The notes below the pieces were generated by a model that ran no database searches, had not been told where the DNA came from, and saw only the letters and a program-made list of their open reading frames with translations. From assembly GCF_019168305.1 (NCBI RefSeq), contig NZ_JAHTBI010000056.1, forward strand, positions 62,001 to 126,000: DNA of 64,000 nucleotides, read 5' to 3'. This DNA is from Pseudomonas aegrilactucae. Lineage in GTDB: Bacteria > Pseudomonadota > Gammaproteobacteria > Pseudomonadales > Pseudomonadaceae. A program made the position numbers and the translations under genes. Positions 27,301-35,212 of the stretch are shown one piece after another; within the stretch, counting starts at the first letter, position 1; the number at the start of each line of letters is the position of its first letter.

Positions 27301-29411
27301 TCAAGCGGTGACCAGAGCAGCAGGCTGCCATCATCCGCAGTCGCCCGCTGCAGCACGAATGTACAGGCCAGCGCCAGCAGGCCGGACTTGCCGGGCACCG
27401 ACAGGCTCAGGCTGTACAGTCGCATTGGGCTGTGCCCAGGCCGGTCCAATGCCTGCTGCAGCAGGTCGAGCAGATCGTTGTCGATGGCTGTGTTTTCGCG
27501 TGCCTGGGCCAACTCGATGCGCAGCAACGCTTCGTGCAAGGCACGCAGGGTCTTGAAGGGCGATACGACGCCGTCCTGGAGACGTACGTGCCCCGTGTCG
27601 AACGCCTTGAGCTGATCCAGATAGGCAGGCGAGAAGTCCATTTTCAGATTGTCGAGCTGTTGCTGGATCAGCTGCGCTGAAGGCCATGTCAGTGGCATGC
27701 CCTGACGGTCCTGGACCTGTACGCCCTGCAGCACGCTCTGGGTACCTATATCCTTCAACTGCTCAAGGAAGACGTCGGTCAGTGAGGCGGTCTTTCTTGC
27801 CCACGTGAGCTGAATGTCCTGCGCCTGCAACTGGCCGTCGCTGAGGGCGGCGAGGCTGGGGGCAAGCATGTCCTGCACACAGCCCTGTACATCTGGTTGG
27901 GCACCGGCCAGGTGTTGGAACAGCTGATACAGTGCGCGTGCGCGGGTGAGGCGCTCTACCAGCGTCAGGCTTTGGCTGGGGGGCGCTGGCAAGCTCACAG
28001 GGCGCTCCTGGCGCTGGGTGGGCCTCCATCGACCGCTTACTCCCAGATGCGTCAGACGCCTATCCACAAGGGCACGCATGTCCAGCGCATCCTCCACCCT
28101 CGCACGGGCGGTGCTGCTCTGGGCACCGGGGAAACGCAGGGCATGGGCCAGGCGACGGTTGATCAGCGCGATCAGCGCGTCAGCGAGCACCAGGAACGCC
28201 GGTTGGCTGACTTCAGCCAGCTTGAGGTCCGGCGTCGCGCCGTTTTGCAACTGGTCCCAGTGGTCGGGGCTGATCGAGGCAGGGCAACTTGCCTGGGTGA
28301 GCAGGGCTTGGCAATGCCGTTGAAGTGCAGCCTGATCGGTAAAATGTTGAAATCCGGCCCGTGTGTCAAACAGAAACACACCTTTGTCGCTGTCGTCGGG
28401 CTGATGCAGTGCCAGGCTGTCGGCCAGCAGCACGGTCTCGCCTTCGTCCTGGGTTGCTGGGACGAATGTCAGTGTACTGACCCGCAAGGCAACCACGCTG
28501 GGGATCAGCGCCTCGCGCAGCCATTGCAACTGGGCAGCGTCGATAAGCCGGCTGTTGGCGGCGCGCAACAGCGCACGGCAGTAGTTGTCCGCCAGGCCAA
28601 GCGCCAAGGCTTGGCGGTTGTCGGTGCCCCCTTCGTTATCTGCGCTGTCCCAGTAGGCGCGCAAGGTCTGGGCGAAAGCGCCCGAGACGAGGCTGGCAGT
28701 GCTCACAAGGGCCTGTTCGAAGGCCAGGTGATCGGGCGTATCGTGTGTTACTGCGCCATCGCGCAAGAACCGGTACTTCAGGCCGTCGCCCAGGGCCTGG
28801 CCGCTGAATGCGTTCAGTGCAACGTCGGCGAGGGCCTCTGTGCGCACCACGCTGTCGTCGCTCGCAATCACCTGTACGCGTTGTTGCGCGCTTTGCGCGA
28901 CGCCCTCCAGCAAGGTCGAGAAGGATGTGCTCAGGCAACTGTCGAGGATACTGGCCAAGGTCGGCAGTTCTGCCAGGCTGCGTGATTGCCGGCGCAGCCA
29001 GTCGACTTGTTGCTGAATCAGGCGCTGTGACCACTGGCTAAATACCGAATCGCTCAAGCACTCGAACTGCAGTGGCTCGCTGGGCACGCCCAGGCATTTC
29101 AGTTGAGCCTGCAGTGCACTCTGAAGCTGGCTGAGTGTGTTGAAGCCCTGCACGCCATGCAACGGGCTATAGAGGTAGGTGGCCTCAAGCTGAGGGTCGC
29201 TCTGGCGGATGACCAGGCAACTGACGGACAGCGGTTGGGGGGTGCTCCATACCTCGACCAGCATGCTGGCCGGCGGGGTGGCTTCATCGGCCAGGCGGTG
29301 CAGCCACCCTGCTTCGATGATGCTCAGGCTCAGTTCACGCAGTGCGGTCTGGAGTGCGGTGATGAAATCTGCACGCAAGGTGCCGGTTTCAAAGTAGGGC
29401 GCGGTGATCAT
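24351..29411 (-). CDS. Putative large toxin with internal repeats and C-terminal aspzincin-like metalloprotease motif
   Basis: Specific function unknown. About 1,686 residues; the overall look is that of the large dermonecrotic-toxin-like/DUF6543-type proteins of Pseudomonas. Four divergent copies of a segment with hydrophobic strand, (Y/F/W)SP or similar, then FTDQAAL-like helix occur near residues 79-100, 350, 705 and 1095, suggesting modules of 270-390 residues. Near the C-terminus is HELSH (1555-1559) followed by RTVDIAY, with D1566 placed as the third zinc ligand of aspzincins (HExxH + GTxDxxYG; the two Gly are replaced), and a later NADSLAL like the NADSYA of M35 enzymes. No signal peptide or clear membrane helix. 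ATG at 29411 has AGGA seven bases upstream; a longer in-frame start at 29585 adds Arg-rich, unlikely sequence. No immunity, chaperone or secretion gene is adjacent. Confidence 0.75.
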   Translation of the reverse strand: MITAPYFETGTLRADFITALQTALRELSLSIIEAGWLHRLADEATPPASMLVEVWSTPQPLSVSCLVIRQSDPQLEATYLYSPLHGVQGFNTLSQLQSALQAQLKCLGVPSEPLQFECLSDSVFSQWSQRLIQQQVDWLRRQSRSLAELPTLASILDSCLSTSFSTLLEGVAQSAQQRVQVIASDDSVVRTEALADVALNAFSGQALGDGLKYRFLRDGAVTHDTPDHLAFEQALVSTASLVSGAFAQTLRAYWDSADNEGGTDNRQALALGLADNYCRALLRAANSRLIDAAQLQWLREALIPSVVALRVSTLTFVPATQDEGETVLLADSLALHQPDDSDKGVFLFDTRAGFQHFTDQAALQRHCQALLTQASCPASISPDHWDQLQNGATPDLKLAEVSQPAFLVLADALIALINRRLAHALRFPGAQSSTARARVEDALDMRALVDRRLTHLGVSGRWRPTQRQERPVSLPAPPSQSLTLVERLTRARALYQLFQHLAGAQPDVQGCVQDMLAPSLAALSDGQLQAQDIQLTWARKTASLTDVFLEQLKDIGTQSVLQGVQVQDRQGMPLTWPSAQLIQQQLDNLKMDFSPAYLDQLKAFDTGHVRLQDGVVSPFKTLRALHEALLRIELAQARENTAIDNDLLDLLQQALDRPGHSPMRLYSLSLSVPGKSGLLALACTFVLQRATADDGSLLLWSPLEPLSQFSNQAALRSQMGSAFDEPEKLQQWLGLVNCEDLSHWHTPAQWPGASQPDVRLIEQSDLFGFLAHSAASFRSSTRRYYLSYSLRSRFTSSLLQRVIDNQAARHPFEGALKRVRDSIECQYFQSLLPSWLRHATPLQMKNYAQLVQASARVSNPKFNYLFSIPTLNSFADQQLRAGLAQDYPSAPGDPNLIIVTFTHFTPNLVLPGQTPSPMSSDVFTTSKTLTEYALTHSQLTGTATSVKVSAMRPGLPAQELNAETIRNMVDRLDVASAFRALLQKKLSPQDPDYLTRHHRYTQTSTAYLMEEAYQHFLEKKLSATALYYFSHVLAKPDALAREPVEGRKITIAQLQLRAAEGFVPDTVRGMYVIGPQGEQDGPLVLYSAYRPENILLEFTDQAALRNTILADAHLQKDILARLPEAVQSRYDHKGFVHPHLFWSSSDVFDFATTPGAVELVRSEIEGNALDYLFTENVAFLLALTKARTVTTAEEYWNVLRYVMGLAIEQSSFFLPGKLAATLNSLQSVQWLQASGKAALQHNWGESLAEFVTALSGLATARPSGSSVSRKAQHQTPPVTPPLELDPVWDEVLLTPLIPNQLSDLQAQNVQLKDMVENTTLGLYLAPATERFYGVIAGHVYEVVKPGQQWQIIKEGRLGPKLQRTQNQWRVDLQEGLRGGGAAYSSFETAIANEDISLRYTVLASGMRDIAMLHPNKYQMLLRAHTQSRNYLETCLENLNSSSPQAPLPPETLTVLQTAFDHPPSDQTVGLLREYAQRILHELLSASMDTATSKRIVVGMNMPDQRDTYAFTYREDPGKRIFFTERFFTLPWDVSVYATPPAVDLLAHQQAATLIHELSHQVLRTVDIAYVEAAAPFPDQINRHTRGGRIAYQTILGYKRDGFSINTSPQALFRTFDTSTQTWRDIKNKDGSALPAIYRLSKTNTLAAARTAFYNDPHVRTDLILANADSLALIISKLGRRRFAAAG

Positions 29412-29547
29412 GGCGTTTCCTGCAGCGGAGTGCTCCGGCTTATCCGGTTCACGATCTCGCCACAGTAGGTAGCGTCGTGCAGCAGACGGCGGTACATACT
29501 GCTGACGTCGCTTGCTTCCCAGCCTAGGGGCAGCGGTGTTTTGTGAA

Positions 29548-29593
29548 CATGCAACTTGCACGCGCATCCACCGCAAAGCATGCAATGTGCACG
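29548..29593. promoter_or_regulatory. Tandem TGCA-N3-TGCA dyads, candidate activator sites
   Basis: CATGCAACTTGCACG (29548-29562) and CATGCAATGTGCACG (29579-29593) match at 13 of 15 positions and start 31 bases apart, three helical turns. Each contains a TGCA-N3-TGCA dyad. They lie 63-108 bases before the sigma-54 promoter at 29656, the usual place for an enhancer-binding activator. The 325-base gap 29412-29736 holds these, an AT-rich stretch and the promoter, and no gene. Confidence 0.45.
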
Positions 29594-29655
29594 ATGGGTT
29601 ATTTTTGATATTTTTTTAAGCTGTTGATTATTAAGAGATTTATTTTTTATTTGGG

Positions 29656-29672
29656 TTGGCACAGCTTCTGCA
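29656..29672 (+). promoter_or_regulatory. Candidate sigma-54 promoter for the BON-domain gene
   Basis: TTGGCAC-AGCTT-CTGCA has the invariant GG and GC at the required 12-base spacing, differing from the TGGCAC-N5-TTGCA consensus only at one T. Predicted start of transcription is near 29683, leaving a 54-base leader before the ATG at 29737. An AT-rich tract lies immediately upstream. Confidence 0.6.
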
Positions 29673-29736
29673 ATATCCCTGTTACCTGCTGCCAGGAATG
29701 ACGGCGCAGACTTTTCGAAAAACAGGAGTGTCTCGT

Positions 29737-30090
29737 ATGAAGAAGTTCGCTATTGCTGCCGCTACTGCTACCGCGCTGACCCTGACCATGGCTAACGCTG
29801 CTTTCGCTGCTCAACAAGCGTCCCACGCGCCGATGATGCTGGCTGCTGGCGAGGTGACGGAAGCCAAGCAAGGTGTATCCGATACCTGGATCACCACCAA
29901 GGTCAAGGCTGACCTGGTGACCGAGAAAGGCATTCCGGGTACCGATATCACAGTCGAAACCAATCAGGGTGTTGTGTCCCTGTCGTCGACTGTCGCTGTG
30001 AGCGACTCGCAGAAAGATGTGGCTGTGGCCATTGCCAAGAAGATCAAAGGCGTGAAATCCGTATCGGCTGACGGCCTGAAAACCAACTGA
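29737..30090 (+). CDS. Periplasmic BON-domain protein (OsmY-like)
   Basis: 117 residues. A Sec signal peptide (MKKFAIAAATATA..., predicted cleavage after AFA at residue 24) precedes one BON domain (about 47-115: DTWITTKVKADLV, then TDITVETNQGVVSLSSTV and IAKKIKGVKSV). BON domains are linked to envelope and osmotic stress and phospholipid contact, but the exact role of this protein is unknown. ATG at 29737 has AGGAG upstream; the longer frame from 29656 overlaps the sigma-54 promoter and is rejected. A strong terminator follows. Confidence 0.9.
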   Translation: MKKFAIAAATATALTLTMANAAFAAQQASHAPMMLAAGEVTEAKQGVSDTWITTKVKADLVTEKGIPGTDITVETNQGVVSLSSTVAVSDSQKDVAVAIAKKIKGVKSVSADGLKTN

Positions 30091-30157
30091 TCAGTACGAT
30101 TGCTTCGCTCGCTGACCCTGACGGTTCATGCGAAAGGCCACACGGATGTGGTCACCC

Positions 30158-30187
30158 AAAGCCCCGGCGCAGTGTGCCGGGGCTTTT
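30158..30187 (+). terminator. Intrinsic terminator after the BON gene
   Basis: GCCCCGGC (30161-30168) pairs with GCCGGGGC (30176-30183), flanked by AAA and TTTT. It lies 68 bases after the stop and can also serve the convergent DUF748 gene, which ends at 30199. Confidence 0.85.
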
Positions 30188-30198
30188 CTTTGGACGCT

Positions 30199-33129
30199 TT
30201 ATTCGGCGTCCAGGTGCAACGGTGAAATCACGCGGCCATCGGCCTCGGCCTGGCCGAGTGCCGCATCGACGAAGTACACCCGGTCATCTTCCAACTGGCC
30301 CTTGTCGACCAGGTAGTCCTTGATGCTGCTGGCGCGCGCCTGGCCCAGTTGACGCAACAGCACCGCGCTCTCCGCCCATGACTTGATCACCGCTTCCTGC
30401 AACTTGCCCGTGCGCCCGGTACGGTCCAGTTGCTCCCACTGCGCTGGCGGCTGTTGCTTGAGACGGGTACGGTAGATGCCCTCGAGCATGGCTGGCTTGT
30501 CGCCCTCCGGCACCTGCAGGTCAGCGGCTTGTGCAGGTACCTTGTCGCCACGACGCTGCAGGATCTTGTAGTAGGTACTCTGGTACTCGCGCTCCAGGCG
30601 CTGCGCTGCAATCAGCGGACCATCGCTGCTCTGGGCGCTGGTGCCTTCGATTTCCAGGCGCAGGGCAGGGCGTTCCTTCAGCGCTGCCGCCAGCTTGTCC
30701 AGGGAGCCTTGGGCATCACTGCTCAAGTCGCTGGAGCCGGCTGCGAACGACACTGTGCCGAGGTCTTCAGCACTGCCGCCGGTGACCAGCCCGCCGATGA
30801 ACTTGAACGGTGCCTGGGCTGCGCGCAGTACCAGGTTGCGCAAGGTCTGCCAGACAATCGGCATGACGCTGAACTGCGGGTTGTTGAGGTCACCCGATAC
30901 CGGCAGCTCGATGGAGATCTTGCCGTCGGTATCCTTGAGCAGCGCCACCGCCAGACGCAGCGGCAGGTCGACGGCATCGGGGCTGTCGACCTTCTCGCCC
31001 AACTGCAGTTGCTCGATCACCACCTTGTTCTCGGCCTTGAGCTGGCCTTTGGTGATCAGGTAGTGAAGGTCCAGGTTCAGGCGTCCCTTGCGGATCCTGA
31101 AGCCGGCGAACTTGCCCGAGTACGGGGTCAGCGTGGTCAGTTCGACGCGCTTGAAACTGGTGGCGATGTCCAGGCTGGCCATCGGGTCGAACGGGTTGAG
31201 CGCGCCCTTGATGGTGACGGGCGCATAGCGGTCCACCTTGCCCTTGATGTCCACCTTGGCCGGGTTGGGCTGGCGGTTGTCGATGGTGCCGATCTGGCCG
31301 TTGAGCTGCTGGATGGCGGTGGCGAAGTTGGGGGTGAGGCTGAAGTCGGCAAAGTTTGCCGAGCCATCGTTGATATCCACACCGCCAATACGGATACCCA
31401 GCGGCTTGTCGCTGCTGGCCGCCTTGGCCTGGGGCTTGCCGGCACTGCCGGCAGGCTGAGGAATCAGCAGGTCATCCACGCTGGTGGTACGGTCTTCGTT
31501 GATCATGAAGCGGGCGTAGGGCTGGCGCAGGCTGACCTTGCCGATGCTCAGCGCATCGCCATGGCGATACTCGAGGCCATCGAGGTTCAGTTGCTGCCAT
31601 TTGACGAAGTCGCGGCCCTTGATGGTATCGAGGGTGTGCAACTGGTTGACCTGGGCCTTGCCATTGATGCTGAAGGCCAGTGGCGCGGTACTCTTGAGGT
31701 CCACATCCAGATCGCTGCCAAGCATGCCGCTGCGCAGCTCCAGGCGAATGAACGGCGTGATGTAGGCCTGGGCCACACGCAGGTCGATATCCTGGGTGCT
31801 GACCTTGAGCCTGGCCGTCACCGGCGCCAGGTTGACCTCGCCGGCCGCTTGCAGCTTGCCTTGGCGGCCAACACCGCTGTCGAGCCTGAGGGTGAAGGGT
31901 GAGCCGTTGAGGCTGTCGAAATTCTGCAGGTCGACGTTCAGTGGGCCCAGGTCCAGCGCAACCGGCTCCTTCTGCGAGCGGTCCGCCAGGTGCACCTGAT
32001 AATTGCGCAACTGCACGTCGCGCAGCAGCACCTGCCAGGGTTTGCTCGGTGCGGCAGGTGTCGCTGCAGAGGTGGCCGGTTCTGCCGTCGCGGGCGCAGC
32101 TTTTTCCTTCGGGGTGGCCTTGGCCGGCTGGCTGGCGAACAGTTTCTGCCAATCCAGTTGGCCATCGGCCTCCAGTGCCGCCCAGGTTTCCAGTTTTTCG
32201 CTGCGGATCTTGCCTACGCTGACCCGCTGCTTGGCCAGATCGACCGATGTTTCGCTGACCTCCAGCCGCGCCAGGCGAGCCAGTGGGCGCCCGTCGGGTG
32301 CCTTGATCGCGAAGGGGGCGATGCTCAGCGAGGTATTGTCCAGCAGCAGCTCGGTCTGCTTGGACAGGTTCAGCTTGTAATGGGTGTTCAGGTTGAGCAC
32401 GCCGTCTTCGAGTACCAGTGGTACCGCATCGCGCACGTAGGGCCACCACAGCTTCATCTTGCCGTCGGTGATCTTCAGGGTGCCCTCGGAGGCGATCGGC
32501 ACCAGGCTGAAGCTGCCGGACCAGTCGATTCGCCCGCCTTCAGGGCCGGCAGCAACCAGGGTCATGTCGGTGTTGTCATCGGGCAGGGTGCTGAGGTTCT
32601 TCAGCTCCAGGTTCATCGAGTCGTAGAGGAACTCGATCGGCTCGCTCGGGCGCACGTCCTGAAAGTGCAGGTAACCTTCGTTCAGCTTGATGCTGGCGAT
32701 GCGCAGCGGGAAGGGCTCGCTGACCGGTGTCTCGGGTTTGGGCTCGCTGGGCGGCAGCTTGAACAGCGCCGTCAGGTTGAGGCTGCCGTCCTTGGCGAAC
32801 AGCACCTCGGTGCGCGGCTTGTCCAGTTCCAGACTGTCCAGGTGCAGCGCACCCGTCCACAGGCTGTCCAGCTGCAGGTTGGCGTACAGACGCTCGAAAC
32901 CGACATGCTCCTTGCCCGGCTCGCCGATCTGCAGGCCCCACAGGGTCAGCTCGAGGCTGAACGGGTTGAGTTCGATGCGCTGGATCTGCGCGGGGACCGT
33001 CGCGTAGTTGGCCAGTTGCTGGTTGGCGATGCGCAAGGCAATGCCAGGCAGGATCAGGAAACCAAGGAGGCTGTAAAAGGCCAGGACGGCCAACAAGGCG
33101 CCGAGGGCGCGTTTCAATCCTTTGGGCAT
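30199..33129 (-). CDS. DUF748/AsmA-like envelope protein
   Basis: 976 residues. One N-terminal membrane anchor (about 10-32, ALLAVLAFYSLLGFLILPG) followed by a very long, beta-rich periplasmic region typical of AsmA/DUF748 proteins, where repeating segments such as INDGSANFADFSL occur (about 590). AsmA-like proteins form hydrophobic grooves thought to move phospholipids between membranes. An OmpA-like stretch (VSFAAGSSDLSSDAQGSLDKL, about 800) lies near the C-terminus. A Pro/Ala-rich linker (about 340-365) splits the halves. Function inferred from family only. Confidence 0.85.
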   Translation of the reverse strand: MPKGLKRALGALLAVLAFYSLLGFLILPGIALRIANQQLANYATVPAQIQRIELNPFSLELTLWGLQIGEPGKEHVGFERLYANLQLDSLWTGALHLDSLELDKPRTEVLFAKDGSLNLTALFKLPPSEPKPETPVSEPFPLRIASIKLNEGYLHFQDVRPSEPIEFLYDSMNLELKNLSTLPDDNTDMTLVAAGPEGGRIDWSGSFSLVPIASEGTLKITDGKMKLWWPYVRDAVPLVLEDGVLNLNTHYKLNLSKQTELLLDNTSLSIAPFAIKAPDGRPLARLARLEVSETSVDLAKQRVSVGKIRSEKLETWAALEADGQLDWQKLFASQPAKATPKEKAAPATAEPATSAATPAAPSKPWQVLLRDVQLRNYQVHLADRSQKEPVALDLGPLNVDLQNFDSLNGSPFTLRLDSGVGRQGKLQAAGEVNLAPVTARLKVSTQDIDLRVAQAYITPFIRLELRSGMLGSDLDVDLKSTAPLAFSINGKAQVNQLHTLDTIKGRDFVKWQQLNLDGLEYRHGDALSIGKVSLRQPYARFMINEDRTTSVDDLLIPQPAGSAGKPQAKAASSDKPLGIRIGGVDINDGSANFADFSLTPNFATAIQQLNGQIGTIDNRQPNPAKVDIKGKVDRYAPVTIKGALNPFDPMASLDIATSFKRVELTTLTPYSGKFAGFRIRKGRLNLDLHYLITKGQLKAENKVVIEQLQLGEKVDSPDAVDLPLRLAVALLKDTDGKISIELPVSGDLNNPQFSVMPIVWQTLRNLVLRAAQAPFKFIGGLVTGGSAEDLGTVSFAAGSSDLSSDAQGSLDKLAAALKERPALRLEIEGTSAQSSDGPLIAAQRLEREYQSTYYKILQRRGDKVPAQAADLQVPEGDKPAMLEGIYRTRLKQQPPAQWEQLDRTGRTGKLQEAVIKSWAESAVLLRQLGQARASSIKDYLVDKGQLEDDRVYFVDAALGQAEADGRVISPLHLDAE

Positions 33130-33231
33130 GTGTGGCGTCGTCTGTCTGGAACGGAGGTGCCTTGGAGTATGGCACGATAATTCGGTTCCGAAGGTAGTCC
33201 AAAATACCCGACCACCTGCGGATTTCTTCCT

Positions 33232-34248
33232 TTACAGCTGCAGTATCAAGCACTTCAGCGGAGGCTGGCCATCCTGCGACGGAAAATCGCCAGCCGGTGT
33301 GAGGACCTGCCATTCACGCACCGGTCGGCCGACTTTCTGCGCACAGCGCAGTACCTGCTCGCGCCAGTCGTCGAGGCTGACCTTGGCCAGATTGTTGCAG
33401 CAGATCAGCACGCCGCCCTCGGCGGTACTCAGCAGTGCGGGCTTGAGCAGGCTCTGGTAGTCGCGCAGCAGGTCGACGGTGCCGAAGGCGCTCTTGGCCC
33501 AGGCCGGCGGGTCGAGCAGCACCAGGTCGAACTCGCGTGGTTCCAGCCGCGGGTAGGGCGGCAGCTTGTGTCCGCGGCGCTGGCTGACGGGCAAGCCGGC
33601 CAGTTGGCGGATGGCCGGGAAATAGTCGGACTGGATGAACGCCATCGGCGTCAGTTGCGGGTTGAGCGCGCCGTTTTCGCGGCCCACCGCCAGGTTGCCT
33701 TCGGCAAAGTCCAGGTTGCACACCGCGCTGGCACCACCGGCGGCAGCACTCAGGCCAACCCCGCAGGTGTAGGCGAACAGGTTGAGCACGCGTTTGCCGG
33801 CGCTGTGCTGCTTGACCCAGCCACGCGCGTTGCGCAGGTCCAGGAACAGCAGGGGGTCCTGGCCGGCATGGCGCCCGCGTACCCGGTAGTTCAGGCCCCA
33901 TTCGTGGGCCACCAGGTCGGCCAGTGCCGCCTCGCTGGCCTGATACACCGGGTCGCGTCGGTCGATGCGGCTGTTGCCCTGGGAGCGGTCGTTGTACACC
34001 AGCAGCAGCGGCACGCCCAGCGCCTGCTCGACCGTGGCATGCAGGTCGAGCAGCGTGTCGCGTTCGAGCACCTGGTGAAAGCTCTGCACCAGCAGCTGCG
34101 GGCCATACCGGTCGATGGTCAGCCCACCTGCGCCTTCCTGGCTACCATGGAACAGGCGGTAACAATCGGTGCCCTGGGCGTGCAACTCGCTGATGAGTGG
34201 CTGGCGGGCGTCGAGGGCGGCGCGCAGCGCCTGATTCAAGGAGGACAT
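33232..34248 (-). CDS. Class I SAM-dependent methyltransferase, RlmI-like without PUA domain
   Basis: 338 residues in the COG1092 group of rRNA m5C methyltransferases. The EEHD-like N-terminal part (GLTIDRYGPQLLVQ, then VYNDRS) is followed by the Rossmann domain with VLNLFAYTCGVGLSA (motif I) and the catalytic-loop DLVLLDPPAWAKS. The PUA domain found at the N-terminus of RlmI is absent. The likely substrate is 23S rRNA, but the position modified is not known. Confidence 0.85.
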   Translation of the reverse strand: MSSLNQALRAALDARQPLISELHAQGTDCYRLFHGSQEGAGGLTIDRYGPQLLVQSFHQVLERDTLLDLHATVEQALGVPLLLVYNDRSQGNSRIDRRDPVYQASEAALADLVAHEWGLNYRVRGRHAGQDPLLFLDLRNARGWVKQHSAGKRVLNLFAYTCGVGLSAAAGGASAVCNLDFAEGNLAVGRENGALNPQLTPMAFIQSDYFPAIRQLAGLPVSQRRGHKLPPYPRLEPREFDLVLLDPPAWAKSAFGTVDLLRDYQSLLKPALLSTAEGGVLICCNNLAKVSLDDWREQVLRCAQKVGRPVREWQVLTPAGDFPSQDGQPPLKCLILQL

Positions 34249-34307
34249 GCACGTAGCCTTGGTTTGCGGGCGTGCAGTTTACCGCAGGTGGGCGCCTGGC
34301 GCCCGGT

Positions 34308-35177
34308 TCAGGCGATGCCCACACGCCGCCTGGCGCGGTGCAGCGAGCTGTCGCGCATGGCCCAGCGCAGTACCGGTGCGGTGCTGTCGATACCCAGGCC
34401 GACCAGCCTGGCCTTGAGCGGACGCTGGGTCAGTGCCAGCAACTCGCTTGCCCAGTGCGGCAGCAAGCCGATGCCGGCGTGCATCATCAGGCCGGCCACC
34501 GGTTTGGCCAGGCGGCTGGGGGCGGGGGCGGCGAGCAGTACCCGCACCACTTCATGGCTGCGCGCGTCGCACACCAGTTGCGGGCGCATCGCCTGCAGAT
34601 AGTCTGCTACCGCCTGGCGCGTACGCGGCACATGGCGTGCGCCCAGACGCTCGGCCACCAGGGCGATTTCAGCGTAGTAGGCATCCTGATCGGCCGACGA
34701 CAACTGCGGGTTGCGGTAGCGCAGGTGCGCGGCCATGAAGCTGCTGACTTCCGCCACATGCACCCAGGTCAGCAGGTCCGGGTCGCTGGCAGCGTAAGGG
34801 CGCCCGTCGGCAGCGGTGCCGGTCACCTGCAAATGGATGGTGCGCACTTTCTCGATCAACCAGTCGGCGTCGCGGGTCGAGCCGAAGGTGGTGCCGGAGA
34901 TGAACTGGCTGGTGCGGCGCAGGCGGCCGATGATGTCCTGGCGAAACGTGGAGTGGTCCCACACCCCGGCCAGCGCCAGCGGGTGCAGCACTTGCAGCAG
35001 CAATGCGCTGATGCCGCCGATGAGCATGCTGGGAAAATCCCCATGCACCTGCCAGCTGATGCTGCGTGGGCCGAACAGCCCGGGGTCACCCTTGGGCTGT
35101 TCAAGGTCCAGTTGGCCCAGGGCCAGGCCGGTGAGGCTCAACAGCTGTGTTTCGATGCGGCGGCGTAGCGCTTCCAT
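34308..35177 (-). CDS. DUF2236 / MpaB-like oxygenase family protein
   Basis: 289 residues. The conserved histidine-rich pattern of the DUF2236 (MpaB/latex-clearing-like haem oxygenase) family is visible: WQVHGDFPSMLIGGISALLLQVLHP at the start (in part), FGSTRDADWLIEKVRTIH and WVHVAEVSSFM. Members are thought to bind haem b, but no substrate can be given. ATG at 35177 is the first good start; the much longer open frame extending to 36803 runs antisense-frame through acs and is not coding. It lies just behind acs. Confidence 0.8.
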   Translation of the reverse strand: MEALRRRIETQLLSLTGLALGQLDLEQPKGDPGLFGPRSISWQVHGDFPSMLIGGISALLLQVLHPLALAGVWDHSTFRQDIIGRLRRTSQFISGTTFGSTRDADWLIEKVRTIHLQVTGTAADGRPYAASDPDLLTWVHVAEVSSFMAAHLRYRNPQLSSADQDAYYAEIALVAERLGARHVPRTRQAVADYLQAMRPQLVCDARSHEVVRVLLAAPAPSRLAKPVAGLMMHAGIGLLPHWASELLALTQRPLKARLVGLGIDSTAPVLRWAMRDSSLHRARRRVGIA

Positions 35178-35212
35178 GGGTACCTTTTCAGGCACCGTCG
35201 CTGCGGTGCCGC

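Noticed and set aside
29412..29585. 58-residue N-terminal extension of the large toxin
   Set aside because: Arg/Ser-rich and unlike the rest; ATG at 29411 has a good AGGA site.
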